From positions 1 to 21,362 of the forward strand of contig CAZYXZ010000062.1 of the NCBI GenBank assembly GCA_964651395.1: 21,362 nucleotides of DNA, read 5' to 3'. Position 1 is the stretch's first letter. Each line of letters opens with the position of its first letter. Position numbers and translations under genes: made by a program. A model generated the notes under the pieces. It was not told the origin of the DNA and made no database searches. It was given only the letters and a program-made list of their open reading frames with translations. This DNA comes from CAZYXZ01 sp964651395. Its GTDB lineage: Bacteria > Actinomycetota > Actinomycetes > BP-191. Below, in pieces: positions 1 to 7,511 of the stretch.

Positions 1-2
1 TG

Positions 3-896
3 ATGGGGCTGGCCATCGGGGTCGACGTCGGTGGCACGAAGATCGCCGCCGGTGTGGTCGACGGCGACGGGAAGCTGCTCGCCGAGCTGCGTCGGGAGAC
101 GCCGAGTGACAGTGCCGACGACACGGCGGCCGTCATCCGCGACGCGATCGCCGAGCTACGCGCCGACCACGAGGTCGGATCGGTCGGCATCGGCGCCGCC
201 GGCTGGGTGGACGCCGACCGCGCCACAGTGCTCTTCGCGCCGAACCTGGCCTGGCGGGACGAGCCGCTCCGCGACCGGGTCGCCGACGCGATCGACCTGC
301 CCGTCGTGCTCGAGAACGACGCCAACGCGGCCGCTTGGGCGGAGCACCGGTTCGGCGCGGGGAGAGGCGAGCAGCACCTGACCTTCGTCGGCGTCGGCAC
401 CGGCATCGGCGCGGGCATCGTCCTCTCGGGCCGGCTCTACCGCGGACGCTGGGGCATGGCGGCGGAGGCCGGTCACATGAGCTTCGTCCCGGGCGGCGTG
501 CGCTGCGGGTGCGGCAACGAAGGGTGCTGGGAGCAGTACGGCAGCGGACGGGCGGTGGAGAGGCTGGCCCGCGAACGCGGTCTGGGCGCGGACATCGACG
601 GCCCGGCGGTCACGGCCGCGGCGCAGGCCGGCGATGCGGCTGCGACGGAGGTGCTGGCCGAGGTGGGGGCGGCGCTCGGCCGTGGGCTGGCCGACATCGC
701 GGCGCTGCTCGACCCCGGCCGCTTCGTCCTCGGTGGCGGCGTCCTGGACGCCGGCGAGCTGATCCTCGGTCCGGCGCGGTCGGCGTACGCCGCGGCACTC
801 ACCGGACACGGGCACCGGCCGCTGGCCGAGCTCAGCGCGGCGAACCTCGGCAACAGTGCTGGGCTGGTCGGTGCCGCCGACCTGAGCCGGCTGTGA
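3..896 (+). CDS. glk: ROK family glucokinase
   Basis: Predicted to phosphorylate glucose to glucose-6-phosphate with ATP in the cytoplasm. The 297-residue protein opens with the ROK phosphate-binding motif DVGGTK (residues 8-13). ENDANAA carries the catalytic Asp106. EAGH (155-158) and CGCGNEGCWE (168-177) supply the zinc ligands His158, Cys168, Cys170 and Cys175, diagnostic of ROK kinases. Length is normal for the family. The ATG overlaps a TGA at bases 1-3, consistent with coupling to an upstream gene outside the window, and its own stop overlaps the next start. ROK members also include fructokinases and N-acyl-mannosamine kinases; glucokinase is the usual actinobacterial assignment but the substrate is inferred. 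No DNA-binding N-terminal domain is present, so it is an enzyme rather than a ROK repressor. Confidence 0.9.
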   Translation: MGLAIGVDVGGTKIAAGVVDGDGKLLAELRRETPSDSADDTAAVIRDAIAELRADHEVGSVGIGAAGWVDADRATVLFAPNLAWRDEPLRDRVADAIDLPVVLENDANAAAWAEHRFGAGRGEQHLTFVGVGTGIGAGIVLSGRLYRGRWGMAAEAGHMSFVPGGVRCGCGNEGCWEQYGSGRAVERLARERGLGADIDGPAVTAAAQAGDAAATEVLAEVGAALGRGLADIAALLDPGRFVLGGGVLDAGELILGPARSAYAAALTGHGHRPLAELSAANLGNSAGLVGAADLSRL

Positions 897-1720
897 GCAT
901 CCCGCTCGGGGTCTGCCTGCCGCAGTTCTCCGACGATCCGCAGCGGACGCTCGACGTCGCCCGCGACGCCGAGGAGCTCGGCTACGCCAGCGTCTCGCTG
1001 TTCGACCACCTCACGCCGCTCGGCGGACCGCCGAGCCGGCCCATTCTCGAGTGCTTCACGATGCTCACGGCGGTGGCGTCGGTGACCGCGCGGATCCGGC
1101 TGCTGCCCCTGGTCGCGCGCGCCACGCTGCGCCCCCCGGCGACGCTGGGCAGCATGGTGCGCTCACTCGATCGGCTCACGGACGGCCGCTTCGTCCTCGG
1201 CCTGGGGGCGGGCGACGAGCTGAGTGAGGACGAGAACACGAGCATCGGGCTCCCGGCCCTCACCAGTGACCAGCGACACGACGCGATGCGCGCGGCGACG
1301 GCCGCGACGCGGCAGCTCGCGCCCGAGGTGTCAGTCTGGTTCGGCGGCACCGGCCGGCACCTGATCGAGCTGGCCGGCGAGCTGGCCGACGGCTGGAACG
1401 TGTGGGGGGCCCGGCCCGACGAGGTGCGCGCAGGCGTGGACCGCGTGGCCCGGTCGGCGACGTCCGCAGGCCGGCCGATGCCCTACGTCTCGTGGGGCGG
1501 CAACGTCGCGGTGGCCGAGACGGCGGCGGACGCAGCCGACCGGCTGGCGACGTGGGGCGCGGGACGGTCGGCGGCCGAGACGGCTCGTGTCCTGTCCGGT
1601 GACCTGGCGACGGTTGCCGCACGCATCGACGAGCTGGCCGCGGCCGGCGTGCAGGAGTGCCTGCTCTCGTTCGTCGGGGGCCACGTCGCCGAGCAGCGCC
1701 GGCTGCTGGCCGGCCGATGA
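893..1720 (+). CDS. LLM class flavin-dependent oxidoreductase
   Basis: Luciferase-like monooxygenase-fold protein of 275 residues, probably using F420 or FMN in the cytoplasm. The N-terminus (IPLGVCLPQF), the AEELGYASVSLFDH strand-helix (about residues 26-39) and GRFVLGLGAGD in the middle are typical of the TIM-barrel LLM family. The open frame extends far upstream but antisense or out of frame to glucokinase; I chose the GTG at 893, which overlaps the glucokinase TGA (GTGA) and gives the proper N-terminus. It is shorter than the usual 300-350 residues, seemingly by internal loss around the substrate-lid region. Its substrate cannot be told from sequence. It is the second gene of a four-gene coupled series. 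Confidence 0.8.
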   Translation: MSIPLGVCLPQFSDDPQRTLDVARDAEELGYASVSLFDHLTPLGGPPSRPILECFTMLTAVASVTARIRLLPLVARATLRPPATLGSMVRSLDRLTDGRFVLGLGAGDELSEDENTSIGLPALTSDQRHDAMRAATAATRQLAPEVSVWFGGTGRHLIELAGELADGWNVWGARPDEVRAGVDRVARSATSAGRPMPYVSWGGNVAVAETAADAADRLATWGAGRSAAETARVLSGDLATVAARIDELAAAGVQECLLSFVGGHVAEQRRLLAGR

Positions 1721-2649
1721 GGGTGACCGTCGCACTCGGCGGCAACGCAATCTCCCCGGCGGGCGCGACCGGCTCGGTCGAGGAGATGCAGGCGGCACTC
1801 TCGGCGACCGCCGGGCGCCTGGCCCAGGCCGTGACGGCCGGCCACCACCTCGTGGTGACGCACGGCAACGGGCCGCAGATCGGCCGCATCCTTCTCCAGC
1901 AGGCGGCCGCGGCGCCGGAGATCCCACCGATGCCGATGGACGTGTGCGGCGCCGAGAGTCAGGGCCAGCTCGGCTACCTGCTCGCGCAGGCGCTCGACAA
2001 CGCGCTGCGCCGTGCCGGCGCCCAGGTGCCGGTGCTCTGCCTGGTCAGCCAGGTGCTCGTCGACGGCCGCGACCCCGCGTTCCGCCGACCGAGCAAGCCG
2101 GTGGGGCCGTCGTACGACGCGGCCGAGGCGGCCCGGCTCGCGGCGGAGACCGGGCACGTCTACCAGGAGACCGGACCGGGCCAGTGGCGGCGTGTCGTCG
2201 CGTCGCCGCTGCCCGTGCGCATCGTCGAGGAAGAGCCGTTGCGCCAGGTGGTCGGCGCAGGACACCTCGTCGTCACCTGCGGCGGTGGGGGTGTGCCGGT
2301 GGTCGAGGCACGAGGGCGTCTGCACGGCGTCGAGGCGGTCGTCGACAAGGACCGGACGGCGGCGAAGCTGGCCGGGCTGGTGGAGGCAGACCTGCTGCTC
2401 ATCCTCACCGAGGTGGAGCACGTCGTCCTCGGGTTCGGCACCCCGGATGCGACGCCGCTGCGTGACCTGAACGTCACGCGGGCGCGGGAGCTGCTCGCCG
2501 CAGGAGAGTTCCCCGAGGGCAGCATGGGCCCGAAGGTGGAGGCGGCCTGCGACTTCGTCGACAACGGTGGCGCGCGAGCCTGCATCACGAGTCTCGCCAA
2601 TCTGATGGCCGGCATCGATGCCGACGGCGGGACCCAGGTCGTCGCATGA
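1717..2649 (+). CDS. arcC: Carbamate kinase
   Basis: Interconverts carbamoyl phosphate plus ADP and carbamate plus ATP; in the arginine deiminase or allantoin routes it yields ATP. The 310-residue length is exactly the family norm. Motifs in order are ALGGNA (6-11), THGNGPQ (48-54), KPVGP (127-131), CGGGGVPVV (188-196), DKDRTAAKLA (210-219) and FPEGSMGPKVEAA (265-277), all hallmarks of the amino acid kinase family carbamate kinases. The ATG at 1717 overlaps the stop of the LLM gene (ATGA). No arginine deiminase, ornithine carbamoyltransferase or allantoin gene lies next to it in this window, so its pathway is unclear; an ornithine cyclodeaminase-like gene is found at 5050-6276. Confidence 0.93.
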   Translation: MRVTVALGGNAISPAGATGSVEEMQAALSATAGRLAQAVTAGHHLVVTHGNGPQIGRILLQQAAAAPEIPPMPMDVCGAESQGQLGYLLAQALDNALRRAGAQVPVLCLVSQVLVDGRDPAFRRPSKPVGPSYDAAEAARLAAETGHVYQETGPGQWRRVVASPLPVRIVEEEPLRQVVGAGHLVVTCGGGGVPVVEARGRLHGVEAVVDKDRTAAKLAGLVEADLLLILTEVEHVVLGFGTPDATPLRDLNVTRARELLAAGEFPEGSMGPKVEAACDFVDNGGARACITSLANLMAGIDADGGTQVVA

Positions 2650-3359
2650 CTGAGCTGCGAGTGCTCTCGTACAACATCCGGTCGCTGCGCGACTCCGCGG
2701 CGGACGTGGCGACGGTGATCCGTGCCGCCGCGGCCGACGTCGTGTGCATCCAGGAGGCGCCGCGCTTCCTGCACTGGCGGCGGAAGAACCGTCAGCTGGC
2801 GGCGGACACGGGTCTGCGAATCGTCACCGGTGGGCGCGCCGCGGGCGCGATGGTGCTGCTGGCCCGGCCGGGCCTCGGGGTGCTGGACCGGCGCAACGTG
2901 AAACTGCCCAAGCGCTGGAACCTGCACCAGCGCGGGCTGGCGATCGGGGTCGTCGACGTGGCCGGTACGCCGGTCACCGTCGCCTCGACGCACTGGAGCC
3001 TCAACGCCGAGGAGCGGCTCGAGCACCTGCCGGTGATCCGCGCGTACGTCGAGGCGCTCGAGCACCCGGCGGTCATCGCCGGGGACATCAACGAGACGCC
3101 GGACGGGCCCGGCTGGGCCGAGCTGGTGTCGGTCTACCAGGACGCCTTCGCCGTCGCTCCGGCCGGCCCGGGGAACACCTACAGCGCCAAGGACCCGCAC
3201 AAGCGGATCGACGGTGTCTTCGCCGACCAGCGGCTGACCGTCGTGTCCTGCACGGCCTTCCAGCACCCCGCCGTGCCCACGGCCAGCGACCACGTCCCGG
3301 TGCTGGCGATCCTCGAGATCGCCGCTCGCGAACCATCTGGCTCGGCTGGGAGTCAGTAG
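2646..3359 (+). CDS. Endonuclease/exonuclease/phosphatase family protein
   Basis: A 237-residue member of the EEP (DNase I-like/exonuclease III-like) metal-dependent phosphodiesterase fold. Catalytic positions are visible: Asn10 in SYNIR, Glu37 in CIQEA, His116 in STHW, Asp147 and Asn149 in GDIN, Asp189 in RIDGVFAD and Asp215-His216 in SDHVPV. There is no signal peptide or membrane segment, so it should act in the cytoplasm. The family includes DNA repair nucleases, sphingomyelinases and inositol phosphatases; the substrate cannot be assigned. ATG overlaps the carbamate kinase TGA (ATGA), making this the last of four coupled genes. A 21-bp gap separates it from the following sigma factor gene. 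Confidence 0.85.
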   Translation: MTELRVLSYNIRSLRDSAADVATVIRAAAADVVCIQEAPRFLHWRRKNRQLAADTGLRIVTGGRAAGAMVLLARPGLGVLDRRNVKLPKRWNLHQRGLAIGVVDVAGTPVTVASTHWSLNAEERLEHLPVIRAYVEALEHPAVIAGDINETPDGPGWAELVSVYQDAFAVAPAGPGNTYSAKDPHKRIDGVFADQRLTVVSCTAFQHPAVPTASDHVPVLAILEIAAREPSGSAGSQ

Positions 3360-3380
3360 GGGTGTGAAAGCGACTGCCGA

Positions 3381-3908
3381 GTGAGTGAGCTGGCCGAGTG
3401 GCTGGACCTCGGCTACCCCCGGGCCTACCGCACCGCGTGCCTGATCCTGCGCAACCCCGCGGACGCCGAGGAGGCGGTGCAGGACGCGTTCCTGCGCGCA
3501 TGGCGGTTCCGTGCGTCGGCGCCCAAGGACGGGGGCCTCCAGCCCTGGCTCTACCGCGTGGTGGTCAACTCCTGCTACTCCAAGCTGCGCAAGGAGGCCG
3601 GTCATCGCACGCACCGGGCGGCGGACGACGGCCTCGAGGAGCTGCCGCACGCCGGGCCGCACCCGGACGCGGTGGCGCTGCAGAGCGAGACGACGCAGAC
3701 CCTCGTCGACGCCCTCGCCGACCTGCCGGAGTCGCTGCGCATCCCGGTCGTGCTCCGTTACTACGCCGGGCTGTCGGAGAAGGAGATCGCCGCGGCGATC
3801 CACCGCCGGCCCGGCACCGTGAAGTCCCGGCTGCACGAGGCCCGGGCCCGGCTCGCGGCGGACCCGCGGCTCCAGACGCTCGTGAGCGACGAGGACGTGA
3901 CCGGATGA
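3381..3908 (+). CDS. ECF RNA polymerase sigma factor
   Basis: A 175-residue sigma-70 family factor of the extracytoplasmic function type. Region 2 covers about residues 10-75, with DAEEAVQDAFLRAWRF matching the core-binding and -10 recognition helix. Region 4 covers about 108-160, with LSEKEIAAAIHRRPGTVKSRL as the helix-turn-helix for the -35 element. There is no region 3 and no C-terminal extension. The GTG at 3381 is the start that places region 2 correctly; no strong Shine-Dalgarno is seen. The stop overlaps the ATG of the DUF4349 membrane protein gene (ATGA), an arrangement usual for a sigma factor and its membrane-bound regulator. The ECF subgroup and target promoter are not determined. 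Confidence 0.9.
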   Translation: MSELAEWLDLGYPRAYRTACLILRNPADAEEAVQDAFLRAWRFRASAPKDGGLQPWLYRVVVNSCYSKLRKEAGHRTHRAADDGLEELPHAGPHPDAVALQSETTQTLVDALADLPESLRIPVVLRYYAGLSEKEIAAAIHRRPGTVKSRLHEARARLAADPRLQTLVSDEDVTG

Positions 3909-5053
3909 TCACCGAGGACCTGCTCCGCGAGGCGCTCGCCGTCGAGGCGGAGCGCTACGACCTCCCCCCGGACGGCCCGGCCGCGATCCTCGACGCCGCG
4001 GCGGCACCACGTCCGCGCTGGCGGCCCACGATGCCGCGTCCGGTCTTCCTCGCCGGCGGCGCGCTGGCGATGGTGGTCGGGATCGCGGGCGTGGGCGCGG
4101 TGATCGCCGACCGTGCGGACGACAAGCCCAGTGTCGCCGTGAGCTCCGACCAGGGGCCGACCGAGCCCGACCAGCTCGTCCTCGTCGGCCGCGACGCCGG
4201 GCTCCCGGCTATACCGTCGGCGGTACCGAAGCCGGCGCCCGTGGCCCCCGGGGTGGCCCCGCCGGCGTCGGACGGGCGTGCACAGTTCAGCAGTCGCACG
4301 AGTGGCGTCACCACCAGCGGCCAGATGGCCGGGGCGCCGCAGCCCGCCACCGGGCAGCCGGCGGCGAAGGACGACGCGCGGGTCATCAAGACCGGGCAGC
4401 TCCAGCTCGAGGTGGACGAGGGCAAGGTCGGCGCGGCGGTCGAGCGGCTGACCTTCTTCGCCAAGCAGTTCCAGGGCTACGTCGCGAGCAGCCAGTCGGT
4501 CACCGTCGGCGACCAGCCGACGGCCAAGATCTCGCTGCGCGTCCCGGTGGCCAGCTTCGACAGCCTCCTCGGCCAGGCGGCTGCTCTCGGCAAGCCGCTG
4601 AGCCAGTCGACGCAGGGCCAGGACGTGACCGCACAGTTCGCCGACAACGAGGCCCGGCTGCGCGCGCTCGTCGCCACGCGCACGCAGTTCCAGACCCTGC
4701 TGGCCCGTGCGCGCAGCATCGGCGAGGTGCTGTCCGTGCAGCAGCAGATCACCACGGTGCAGACCCAGATCGAGCAGCTCCAGGGCCAGCAGAAGCTGCT
4801 CACCGACCGGACGACGTACGCGACGCTGGAGGTCGCGCTCTCCGAGCCGGGTGACCCGGTCTCCAAGCCGCTGACCACCGAGAAGCGCAGCGGCTTCTCC
4901 CGCGCGTGGCACGACGCGGTCGACAACTTCACCGGTGGCATCGAATGGGTCGTGGCCGCGTCCGGCATGGTCGCGTTCCTGCTGCTGCTCGCCGTCGCGC
5001 TCGCCGTCGTGGGCCGCGCCGGCTGGCGCCTCTGGAGCCGTCGCTACCTCTAG
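3905..5053 (+). CDS. DUF4349 membrane protein, putative sigma regulator
   Basis: 382 residues with a short cytoplasmic N-terminus, a transmembrane segment at about 46-68, a Pro/Ala/Gly-rich linker, then a DUF4349 domain (about 155-370) that begins DARVIKTGQLQLEV, contains a predicted coiled coil (around RARSIGEVLSVQQQITTVQTQ) and ends in a second transmembrane helix at about 347-371 followed by a basic cytoplasmic tail. The first 35 residues contain no HxxxCxxC zinc motif, so this is not a classical ZAS anti-sigma. Translational coupling (ATGA) to the ECF sigma gene suggests it senses an envelope signal and restrains that sigma factor; this is inference from context. The stop codon overlaps that of the convergent gene on the other strand. 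Confidence 0.8.
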   Translation: MITEDLLREALAVEAERYDLPPDGPAAILDAAAAPRPRWRPTMPRPVFLAGGALAMVVGIAGVGAVIADRADDKPSVAVSSDQGPTEPDQLVLVGRDAGLPAIPSAVPKPAPVAPGVAPPASDGRAQFSSRTSGVTTSGQMAGAPQPATGQPAAKDDARVIKTGQLQLEVDEGKVGAAVERLTFFAKQFQGYVASSQSVTVGDQPTAKISLRVPVASFDSLLGQAAALGKPLSQSTQGQDVTAQFADNEARLRALVATRTQFQTLLARARSIGEVLSVQQQITTVQTQIEQLQGQQKLLTDRTTYATLEVALSEPGDPVSKPLTTEKRSGFSRAWHDAVDNFTGGIEWVVAASGMVAFLLLLAVALAVVGRAGWRLWSRRYL

Positions 5054-6276
5054 CCGAAGCCGGGCACCAGGTTGTGGGCCAGCTGCTCGAGGAAGAGGCC
5101 GATGTCGGTGACGATGCCGACCGCCTGGGCGGAACCGCGGTCGGCGAGCTTCGTCACCGTGGCCGGGTTGATGTCGACGCACACGAGCGGCACGGACGCC
5201 GGCAGGATGTTCCCCGTCGCGATCGAGTGGAGCATCGTCGCGACCATGATGGCGAAGCCGACGTCGTGCAGCTCCGCACGCATCGCGCGCTGGCCCTCGA
5301 TGACATCTGTATGTACGTCAGGAAGCGGCCCGTCGTCGCGTACGGAGCCGACCAGCACGAACGGCACGTCCTGCTTCACGCAGGCGTGCATCACGCCGCC
5401 GGTCAGTACGCCGGTGTCGACCGCCTCGCGGATCGAGCCGGCCCGCCGGATCCGGTTGATCGCGCGGATGTGGTGCTCGTGCCCGTGCTCGACGCCCTGG
5501 CCCCGCGTGAGGTCCACGCCGAGCGACGTGCCGAACAGCGCGTTCTCGATGTCGTGCGTCGCGAGCGCGTTGCCGGCGAAGAGGACGTCGACGTAGCCGG
5601 CGTCGACCAGGGCGACCATCGCGGGCGACGCGCCGGTGTGCACGACGGCCGGTCCGGCGACCCAGAGGATGCGCTGCCCCGCGGCCTTGACCTCCCGCAG
5701 CTGCTCCGCGATCTGCCGGACCAGCAAGGCCTGCGGCTTCTCGCTCGACACCGACGAGCTCATGAACTCGAAGCCTCCGCTGTTCGCCGAGTGCTCGCGC
5801 GGGGGGAGTACGACGCGCACCCCCTTGGCCCCGCACACCACCTGGTCACCGGCTCGCACGTCGCTGACCGGGCAGGTGCGCGCCGTGCCGTCGGCGACCA
5901 CCAGGCCGCAGTCCATCTCCGGTTGCGTCACGGTGACCCAGTGCCCGTCGAGGCGGACCTGGGTCTCGAGGTTGGTCGTGGAGTAGAAGTCCTCGGGGAA
6001 GACGCCGTCACGATCCGCGGGCCGTAGGAGCACTTCGCCCGGGTCGACCATGTTCACGCCGTGCGTCTGCAGCCGCATGAGGATGCGCTGGAGGTGCTCC
6101 TCGGTCTCCGCGGTGACGACGATGCGCGCCTCGGACGCGTCGTCGTGGCTGCGGCCGACGTCCAGCCGCTCGATCGAGTAGTCGCCGCCGTACTCGAGGA
6201 CGTCGTCGAGCACGCGGGCGAGGATGCCCGAGTCCATGAGATGCCCTCGGCACTCGACCGTCTCGCTGGCCGTCAT
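5050..6276 (-). CDS. LOR/SDH-domain ornithine cyclodeaminase-like protein (TIGR00300 type)
   Basis: 408 residues. The N-terminal part (about 5-130) matches the LOR/SDH conserved region: VECRGHLMDSGILARVLDDV, then GGDYSIERLDVGRSHDDAS. The C-terminal part (about 170-400) looks like the NAD-binding Rossmann-type domain shared with archaeal ornithine cyclodeaminase and the C-terminus of cyanobacterial ArgZ/AgrE (VLFAGNALATHDIENALFG, LTGGVMHACV, CVDINPATVTKLADRG). The arginine dihydrolase domain of ArgZ/AgrE is absent. Expected reaction is ornithine to proline plus ammonia, in the cytoplasm; activity is inferred from family. Its ATG overlaps the stop of the upstream small membrane protein (TGATG). 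It could join carbamate kinase (1717-2649) in arginine or citrulline nitrogen recycling, although the two are in different transcription units. Confidence 0.78.
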   Translation of the reverse strand: MTASETVECRGHLMDSGILARVLDDVLEYGGDYSIERLDVGRSHDDASEARIVVTAETEEHLQRILMRLQTHGVNMVDPGEVLLRPADRDGVFPEDFYSTTNLETQVRLDGHWVTVTQPEMDCGLVVADGTARTCPVSDVRAGDQVVCGAKGVRVVLPPREHSANSGGFEFMSSSVSSEKPQALLVRQIAEQLREVKAAGQRILWVAGPAVVHTGASPAMVALVDAGYVDVLFAGNALATHDIENALFGTSLGVDLTRGQGVEHGHEHHIRAINRIRRAGSIREAVDTGVLTGGVMHACVKQDVPFVLVGSVRDDGPLPDVHTDVIEGQRAMRAELHDVGFAIMVATMLHSIATGNILPASVPLVCVDINPATVTKLADRGSAQAVGIVTDIGLFLEQLAHNLVPGFG

Positions 6277-6662
6277 CAGATCACCGCTCCATCGTCGTCG
6301 TCGTGCGGGTCGTCCCTCATGCGCCAGACGAGCAGTCCGATGCCGCCGACGATGGCGATCACGCCGAGCCGGTCACGCCATGGCGTGCGATCGATCACGT
6401 CGAGCCACGGCAGCAGGAACACCAGCAAGAGGCCACCCACGATGCCCGTCATGCCCCACCAGGTCTCGGGAGCGAAGTGCGGGACGGGCGGCGGCGGGGG
6501 TGGGACGAAGTGCTCGTCGTCCGCAGGGTCGACGTACGCCGCCGGCTCGGCCCGCACGAGCGGCGGCGGCAGCTCGTCCATCTCCGTGGCCGGCGGGACC
6601 TCGTCGTCCCAGCCCGCGACGATCGCCTCGAAGACGTCGTCGTGGTCACGGGGCTCGGACAT
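6276..6662 (-). CDS. Small proline-rich membrane protein, unknown function
   Basis: 128 residues, family not recognised. The N-terminal half (1-68) is acidic with a proline-rich stretch (VPPPPPPVPHF, about 53-63) and should be cytoplasmic. Two hydrophobic segments follow, about 69-88 (MTGIVGGLLLVFLLPWL) and 99-114 (GVIAIVGGIGLLVW), then a short acidic tail (DDPHDDDDG). The gene sits 9 bp downstream of the alpha/beta hydrolase gene and overlaps the ornithine cyclodeaminase-like gene by TGATG, so it is the middle cistron of a three-gene minus-strand unit. Small membrane proteins of this form are common next to lipase-like genes in actinobacteria, but I know no function. Confidence 0.75.
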   Translation of the reverse strand: MSEPRDHDDVFEAIVAGWDDEVPPATEMDELPPPLVRAEPAAYVDPADDEHFVPPPPPPVPHFAPETWWGMTGIVGGLLLVFLLPWLDVIDRTPWRDRLGVIAIVGGIGLLVWRMRDDPHDDDDGAVI

Positions 6663-6671
6663 GCGGGCCGG

Positions 6672-7427
6672 TCAGACGTCGACGGTCGCGTGCGAGACCA
6701 CGAACTCCAGGCTGCCGGCGAAGATCTCGTGGCGGTCGTTGTCGAGGGTCGCGACGTGGTAGCTGTTGGCCAGCACACGCTCCTCGGTCTCGCTGGAGCC
6801 GACCTGCGCGAGCAGCAGCCGCGTGTTGGACGCCTCGACCACGTGGTCCTCGGCGCTGCGGAACACCAGGAGCGGCTGAGTGACCAGGCCGAGGCGGCTG
6901 CGTACGTCGGACCACAGCTCGACCACCGACGCGACCGCACGGAGCGGCACCTTGTCGTAGCCGAGCTCGGTCATGCCTTCTGCCTTGATGTCGTTGGCAA
7001 CGCCCGGGAACGTCTTGACCACGTGCTTGAGGACCGGAAGCAGGACCAGCTGCTTGTTCTCCGTGGAGATCGAGGGGTTGACCAGCACGAGACCCGCGAC
7101 CTCCTCGCCGCGCAGGGCCGCGAGCCGCAGGGACAGCGACGCGCCCATCGACAGGGCCATCACGAAGACCTGGTCGCAACGCTCGCGCAGGCTGTCGAAC
7201 GCGCGCTCCGCAGCGTTGTACCAGTCCGGCCAGCGGGTCATCTGGAGGTCCTGCCAACGCGTTCCGTGACCGGGCAGACGCGGACAGGACACGGTGAGGC
7301 CGGCCGCGTTGAGGTGCTCGCCCCACTCGCGCAACCCCTGTGGAGAACCCGTGAAACCGTGGACCAGCAGCACACCGACCCGTCCGCCCTCGAGCTCGAA
7401 CGGCTCGGCACCGGGCATCAGGGGCAT
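6672..7427 (-). CDS. Alpha/beta hydrolase (carboxylesterase/monoacylglycerol lipase-like)
   Basis: A 251-residue serine hydrolase of the alpha/beta fold resembling the small Est30 and Bacillus monoacylglycerol lipase group. HGFTGSPQ (23-30) forms the oxyanion region, RLPGHGT (50-56) follows, ALSMGAS holds the nucleophile Ser93, SAEDHVV holds the acid Asp194, and SYHVATLDND holds the base His224, so the triad is intact. No signal peptide is seen, indicating a cytoplasmic enzyme acting on lipid-type or small esters. The ATG at 7427 is preceded by GGAGGAACG (Shine-Dalgarno at 7431-7436); longer upstream ATG options lack this and run into the divergent acyltransferase gene. It is the first gene of the minus-strand unit 7427-5050. 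Confidence 0.88.
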   Translation of the reverse strand: MPLMPGAEPFELEGGRVGVLLVHGFTGSPQGLREWGEHLNAAGLTVSCPRLPGHGTRWQDLQMTRWPDWYNAAERAFDSLRERCDQVFVMALSMGASLSLRLAALRGEEVAGLVLVNPSISTENKQLVLLPVLKHVVKTFPGVANDIKAEGMTELGYDKVPLRAVASVVELWSDVRSRLGLVTQPLLVFRSAEDHVVEASNTRLLLAQVGSSETEERVLANSYHVATLDNDRHEIFAGSLEFVVSHATVDV

Positions 7428-7511
7428 CGTTCCTCCAGGACTGGTCAGTGGCTCCATCGTGCCACTACGGTGGACGCTCGGGTGGGGGGCGAGCGAGCGG
7501 AGCCGATCGTC

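Noticed and set aside
1..2. Upstream gene ending at base 3
   Set aside because: TGA at 1-3 fits a coupled upstream stop codon, but no coding sequence is inside the window to support a feature.
2160..3836. Long minus-strand open frame of over 550 codons opposite carbamate kinase, the EEP gene and the sigma gene
   Set aside because: It is antisense to three genes with clear family motifs; long antisense frames are expected at this GC content and its product is low-complexity and Arg-rich.
7428..7511. Divergent promoter region between hydrolase and plsC
   Set aside because: A TACGGT at 7466 fits a -10 but the -35 and start spacing are poor, so I did not list it as a feature.
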